A DNA stretch of 64,000 bases, taken from positions 1,922,001 to 1,986,000 of the forward strand of contig CAWEUM010000005.1 in assembly GCA_963812255.1 (NCBI GenBank). Reading direction: 5' to 3'. Positions 60,715-64,000 of the stretch are shown piece by piece. The DNA is from DATJGR01 sp963812255 (GTDB taxonomy: Bacteria; Pseudomonadota; Gammaproteobacteria; Pseudomonadales; Azotimanducaceae). Both the position numbers and the translations under genes were made by a program. Position 1 is the stretch's first letter; every line of letters starts with the position of its first letter. Under the pieces are notes generated by a model. It saw nothing but the letters and a program-made list of their open reading frames with translations, was not told the origin of the DNA and did not search any database.

Positions 60715-61478
60715 AACGCCAAACGACAGCCGTCGCCTGCCTGACGCTACTGATGTTGTGCACTGTCGGATGCAGTACCGCGCCTTCGAAGAAGTCCGGC
60801 CAGCCGCCTGATCAGGCCTACTACGAGCGCGACAGAATGAGAATCGACGACGTGGACGCGCCGCTCGAAATCTGGGATCCGTGGGAGGGCATGAACCGAA
60901 CCTTCTACCGGTTCAACTCATACGTCGATCGCTACTTCCTGAACCCGGCCGTCGACGCGTACAAATTCATTCTGCCGCGATTCGTGCGCACCGGCATCAG
61001 TAACTTCTTCACCAACTTCGACAATATTCAGACCATCGTCAACGAAGTACTGCAATTGCACCCTGTCTCTGCGTTGCAGACGACCGGCAGGCTGGTCGTC
61101 AACACCACCATCGGTATCGGCGGCTTGTTCGATCCGGCCACACCGATGGGCATTCCCCAGCATCTGGAGGACTTCGGTCAAACCCTCGGCCGATACGGTG
61201 TCGGCACAGGACCGTACCTCGTGCTGCCGTTGTTTGGTCCTTCGTTCCTCCGGGGCGCAACCGGGCGCCTCGTGGACTATGAGGTGTTGACGTTGATCGA
61301 TCCGTTGCGTCTGGATGACAGCCCGGAGCTGTACACCTACATCTACTATGTGCCGCTGGTCCTGAACACGCGTGCCACGACATCCTTCCAGTACTATCAG
61401 ACCGGCTCGCCGTTCGAATACGAACTGGTGCGACTGCTGTGGGCGACGAAGCGCCAGTTGGAAATCGAGAAGAATTAG
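60711..61478 (+). CDS. mlaA: Outer-membrane lipid asymmetry lipoprotein MlaA (VacJ)
   Basis: A 255-residue lipoprotein with lipobox TVGC and lipidated Cys21. DPWEGMNRTFYRFNSYVDRY is the family signature, followed by the ring helices (NFFTNFDNIQTIVNEVLQ) and GGLFDPATPMGI, then DFGQTLGRYGVGTGPYLVLP. MlaA removes phospholipid from the outer leaflet and passes it to MlaC. The mlaFEDB and mlaC genes are not in the window. It overlaps the upstream hydrolase gene. Confidence 0.94.
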   Translation: MKRQTTAVACLTLLMLCTVGCSTAPSKKSGQPPDQAYYERDRMRIDDVDAPLEIWDPWEGMNRTFYRFNSYVDRYFLNPAVDAYKFILPRFVRTGISNFFTNFDNIQTIVNEVLQLHPVSALQTTGRLVVNTTIGIGGLFDPATPMGIPQHLEDFGQTLGRYGVGTGPYLVLPLFGPSFLRGATGRLVDYEVLTLIDPLRLDDSPELYTYIYYVPLVLNTRATTSFQYYQTGSPFEYELVRLLWATKRQLEIEKN

Positions 61479-61489
61479 AGGGCACGAGC

Positions 61490-62668
61490 ATGTACCGGTC
61501 CAACGTTTCTCGAGTTGCTGCCACCTTCTTTGCACTATGGCTGATCGCATCGGCCGCCTTCGCAGTGGAGCCGACTCCGGAACCAATTCGGATTGGTGTC
61601 TCCACGTCGCTGACCGGCTCGCTCGCCAACTTCGGTGTATTGCAGCGCAATGGTATGCAGATGTGGGCCGACGATCTCAACGACCGTGGCGAACTGCTCG
61701 GCAGGCCCGTGCAGCTCATCGTCTACGACGACGGCTCGAGCGCAGCGAGAGTGAGCGCGCTTTACGAACAACTGATCGCGCAGGACAAAGTCGACTTTCT
61801 GATCAGCCCCTACTCGTCCAATCTGACCTTGGCTGCCGCGGCGGTTGCCGAACGGTACGGCGTGCCAATGGTTTCGGTTGCATCGTCTCCCAATATCTGG
61901 AATCAGGGTTATAAGAACGTCTTCGGCCTGTATGCGCCCGCCAACGCGAACATGGATCCGGTGATCGATCTCGCCAAGCAGCACCGGCTGACGACGATTG
62001 CACTCATCTACATGGAGGACGACTTTCCTCGCTACGTCGCGGACGGTGTGAGGGCCAAGGCAGCGGCCGACGGCATGACGGTAGTGGTCGATCAGTCGTA
62101 TTCGAATGATTTGACGGTCATGCCCGCGCTCGCGAAACGCGTGGCGGCGGCAAACGCCGACGTGGTGATCGTCGGCTCATACATGGACGATGCCGTCGCG
62201 TTCGCCAAAGCCGCCAAGGTGGCCGGGGTGCACCCGAAGCTGATGGCGTTCAGCGGCGCGCCGGCACTGCAGGAATTCGTCGAAAAAGTGGGCGTGGCAA
62301 ACGTGCAGGGGGTCATTTCGACCGTGCAATGGAGCCGCGGCGCCCGCGTGCCGGGCGCATTCGATTTTGCGTATCGATATCAGGCGCGCTATGACCTGTA
62401 TCCGTCCTATGACGTTGCCGGCGGATATGCGGCAGGACAGGTCATCGAAGCCGCGGTACGGCTAGCTGGTACGACCGATCGCGCTGCCGTGCGCAGCCAA
62501 CTGCAGAGCTTGAAATTTCGCTCCATTCTCGGCAACTACCGGGTCGATTCATCGGGCCTGCAGACAGCAAAGACCACCGACCTCGTGCAATGCCAGCAAG
62601 GCCACATCAGTTTGGTGTATCCCCCGGATATCGCACGTTATCCGCTGCTCTACCCCTACCCGGGCTGA
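61490..62668 (+). CDS. Periplasmic amino-acid-type binding protein (LivJ-like, Peripla_BP_6)
   Basis: A 392-residue precursor with a signal peptide (VAATFFALWLIASAAFAVEP). IRIGVSTSLTGSLANFGVLQ, GMQMWADDLNDRGELLGRPV and LISPYSSNLTLAAAAVAERY are typical of type I binding proteins for branched-chain amino acids, amides or aromatic ligands. No ABC permease or ATPase genes follow. Instead a membrane sensor gene starts 24 bases later, so the protein may present ligand to that sensor. The ligand is unknown. Confidence 0.87.
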   Translation: MYRSNVSRVAATFFALWLIASAAFAVEPTPEPIRIGVSTSLTGSLANFGVLQRNGMQMWADDLNDRGELLGRPVQLIVYDDGSSAARVSALYEQLIAQDKVDFLISPYSSNLTLAAAAVAERYGVPMVSVASSPNIWNQGYKNVFGLYAPANANMDPVIDLAKQHRLTTIALIYMEDDFPRYVADGVRAKAAADGMTVVVDQSYSNDLTVMPALAKRVAAANADVVIVGSYMDDAVAFAKAAKVAGVHPKLMAFSGAPALQEFVEKVGVANVQGVISTVQWSRGARVPGAFDFAYRYQARYDLYPSYDVAGGYAAGQVIEAAVRLAGTTDRAAVRSQLQSLKFRSILGNYRVDSSGLQTAKTTDLVQCQQGHISLVYPPDIARYPLLYPYPG

Positions 62669-62692
62669 GTAAAACACACCGCCACGCGTCGC

Positions 62693-64000
62693 ATGACCCA
62701 TCTCAGCATCAAATCCAAACTGCTGGTCATGCTGCTGGCCGTCAGTCTGTTCTCGATCGGCGTCGTCGCCTCACTCAACTACTACACGAGCTATCGAACC
62801 CTGCAGGCCGAAGTGTTTTCTCATCTGACGAGCGTGCGTGCTTCGCGCGCGGATCAGATTGAGCAGTTCGTCGACAGGCTGCGCAGTGAAACCCGCGTCG
62901 TCGGCAGCAGCAGCGTGATCGTAGCCGCGGCGCAGGAGTTCATGGTCACGTTTCGACAACTCGAAAGCCTCCCAGTCGACCCCGATTCGGACCTGGTGCT
63001 GCGGAATTACTACGAGGGTACGTTCCTGCCGGAACTCGACAGCGCCACCGGACACATGCCGGAGGTCGACACGCTGATACCGGAGTCGTCGGCGTCGCGC
63101 TATCTACAAGCCCACTACCTCGCGAGGAATCCCTACCCGATCGCGGAAAAATCCGAACTGCTGGGTGCGGACGATGGGTCTGCGTACAGCCAAAGCCACG
63201 CCAAGTACCACCATTTGATCAAACGGTTCCTGCACGAACTTGGTTTTGCCGATGCGTACATCGTAGACATCGACACCGCAACAATCGTTTATAGCGAGAC
63301 GAAACAACCGGACTTCGCGACGCGTCTCACCGATGGTCCTTATGCGCACAGTCATCTGGCTGAATTGTTCCGCACCCTGCAGCGATCGCCGGATCGGGGC
63401 CTGGTCGGGATCGCGGACTTTCAGCCCTACGCGCCCGCGCTCGGTGCTCCATCGGCATTCATCGGCACACCCATCTTGCACAACGGGCGCGCAATCGCCG
63501 TGTTGATTCTGCGGGTGTCGGACAACGCGATCAATCGGGTGATGACCGGCGGCAACGCATGGGAGCGAGACGGACTGGGTAAGACCGGCGAGACCTATCT
63601 GGTCGGACCGGATTTTCGTATGCGATCGAATTCCCGATTTATGATCGAGGACCCCGTTCGATACACGCAAGAGCTGCGTGAGCAGCGTATGTCCGAGGCG
63701 GAAATCAAGAGCATTCTGCGCCACAAGTCGACAATCCTGACGCAGAAGGTGCACAGCTACGCGTCCGAACAGGCCATCGCCGGCAACGAAGGCACCGGTG
63801 TCAGCGTCGGCTATCGCGGCGTCGAAGCGTTGAGTTCGTGGGCACCGTTGCGAATCGCGGGACTGGACTGGGGCATCGTCTCGAAGATCGACCGCAGCGA
63901 AGCCTACGCACCTATGCAGCGTATGGCGCGCGATACGCTGATCCAGACGCTGGTGGTGCTGCTGGTCATTACGCTGGCGGTGATGTTTCTGGCAACCTCG
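62693..64000 (+). CDS. Membrane sensor protein with dCache-like periplasmic domain, C-terminus cut
   Basis: The first 436 codons of a large protein that continues past the window. An N-terminal transmembrane helix (LLVMLLAVSLFSIGVVASL) is followed by a long periplasmic region (about 30-415) resembling double-Cache domains of chemoreceptors, kinases and adenylate/guanylate cyclases, including GKTGETYLVGPDFRMRSNSR. A second helix (LIQTLVVLLVITLAVMFLA) is under way at the end. The output domain lies outside. The binding protein just upstream may be its ligand carrier. Confidence 0.8.
   Translation, partial: MTHLSIKSKLLVMLLAVSLFSIGVVASLNYYTSYRTLQAEVFSHLTSVRASRADQIEQFVDRLRSETRVVGSSSVIVAAAQEFMVTFRQLESLPVDPDSDLVLRNYYEGTFLPELDSATGHMPEVDTLIPESSASRYLQAHYLARNPYPIAEKSELLGADDGSAYSQSHAKYHHLIKRFLHELGFADAYIVDIDTATIVYSETKQPDFATRLTDGPYAHSHLAELFRTLQRSPDRGLVGIADFQPYAPALGAPSAFIGTPILHNGRAIAVLILRVSDNAINRVMTGGNAWERDGLGKTGETYLVGPDFRMRSNSRFMIEDPVRYTQELREQRMSEAEIKSILRHKSTILTQKVHSYASEQAIAGNEGTGVSVGYRGVEALSSWAPLRIAGLDWGIVSKIDRSEAYAPMQRMARDTLIQTLVVLLVITLAVMFLATS

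Overview
This window comes from a GC-rich gammaproteobacterial chromosome. It has no rRNA, tRNA, insertion sequence, prophage or CRISPR array that I can see. The lineage call rests on gene content typical of Gammaproteobacteria (a SutA-like RNA-polymerase factor, DUF484, UbiK, LptM, AlgZ/AlgR, the proteobacterial GshA type) and on gene order. From memory, the blocks pckA/hslR/HAD/gshA, hemB/ppx/trxA/rho, hemY-hemX-hemD-hemC-algR-algZ/argH, lptM-lysA-dapF-DUF484-xerC-HAD, sutA/glnK and ubiK-comM follow the order of one long Pseudomonas aeruginosa region. Gaps in that order (no ppk beside ppx, no ubiD beside rho, no amtB beside glnK) and many accessory genes suggest a relative outside Pseudomonas. 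The genus cannot be named from this sequence.

Layout. 1-3.7 kb: the start of an acyl-CoA dehydrogenase, a STAS-like protein, a possible 40-residue membrane peptide, an isolated LexA-type box, a thiolase plus DUF35 pair, and cysQ. 3.8-13.2 kb: a rightward run of HAD phosphatase, hslR, pckA, gshA, acpH, quinone oxidoreductase, dsbB, an orphan ParA ATPase and an ABC-F ATPase. 13.3-17.4 kb: a luciferase-like flavin monooxygenase divergent from a TetR regulator, then a TVP38 membrane protein coupled to a disulfide-oxidoreductase-family flavoprotein. 17.5-40.3 kb: the conserved housekeeping block for heme, transcription termination, lysine, threonine, arginine, recombination and nitrogen sensing, ending in a c5-type cytochrome.

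40.5-53.9 kb is the most distinctive part. Read leftward from an Lrp/AsnC regulator it holds alanine dehydrogenase, a DUF4329 protein, two amine/omega-amino-acid:pyruvate aminotransferases, a complete quinoprotein (TTQ) amine dehydrogenase set (large subunit, MauE, MauD, light subunit), a monoheme cytochrome c, both methylcrotonyl-CoA carboxylase subunits and isovaleryl-CoA dehydrogenase. Most junctions overlap or lie within a few bases. The layout suggests catabolism of an amine, possibly a branched-chain one such as isoamylamine, feeding the leucine degradation route, with nitrogen passing through alanine. No MauG is visible.

53.9-64 kb: an SDR, a periplasmic TPR protein, alanine racemase, a diheme c4-type cytochrome, a KAS III-like synthase, a Spy-like protein, a secreted alpha/beta hydrolase overlapping mlaA, and a periplasmic amino-acid-type binding protein followed by a large membrane sensor cut by the window edge.
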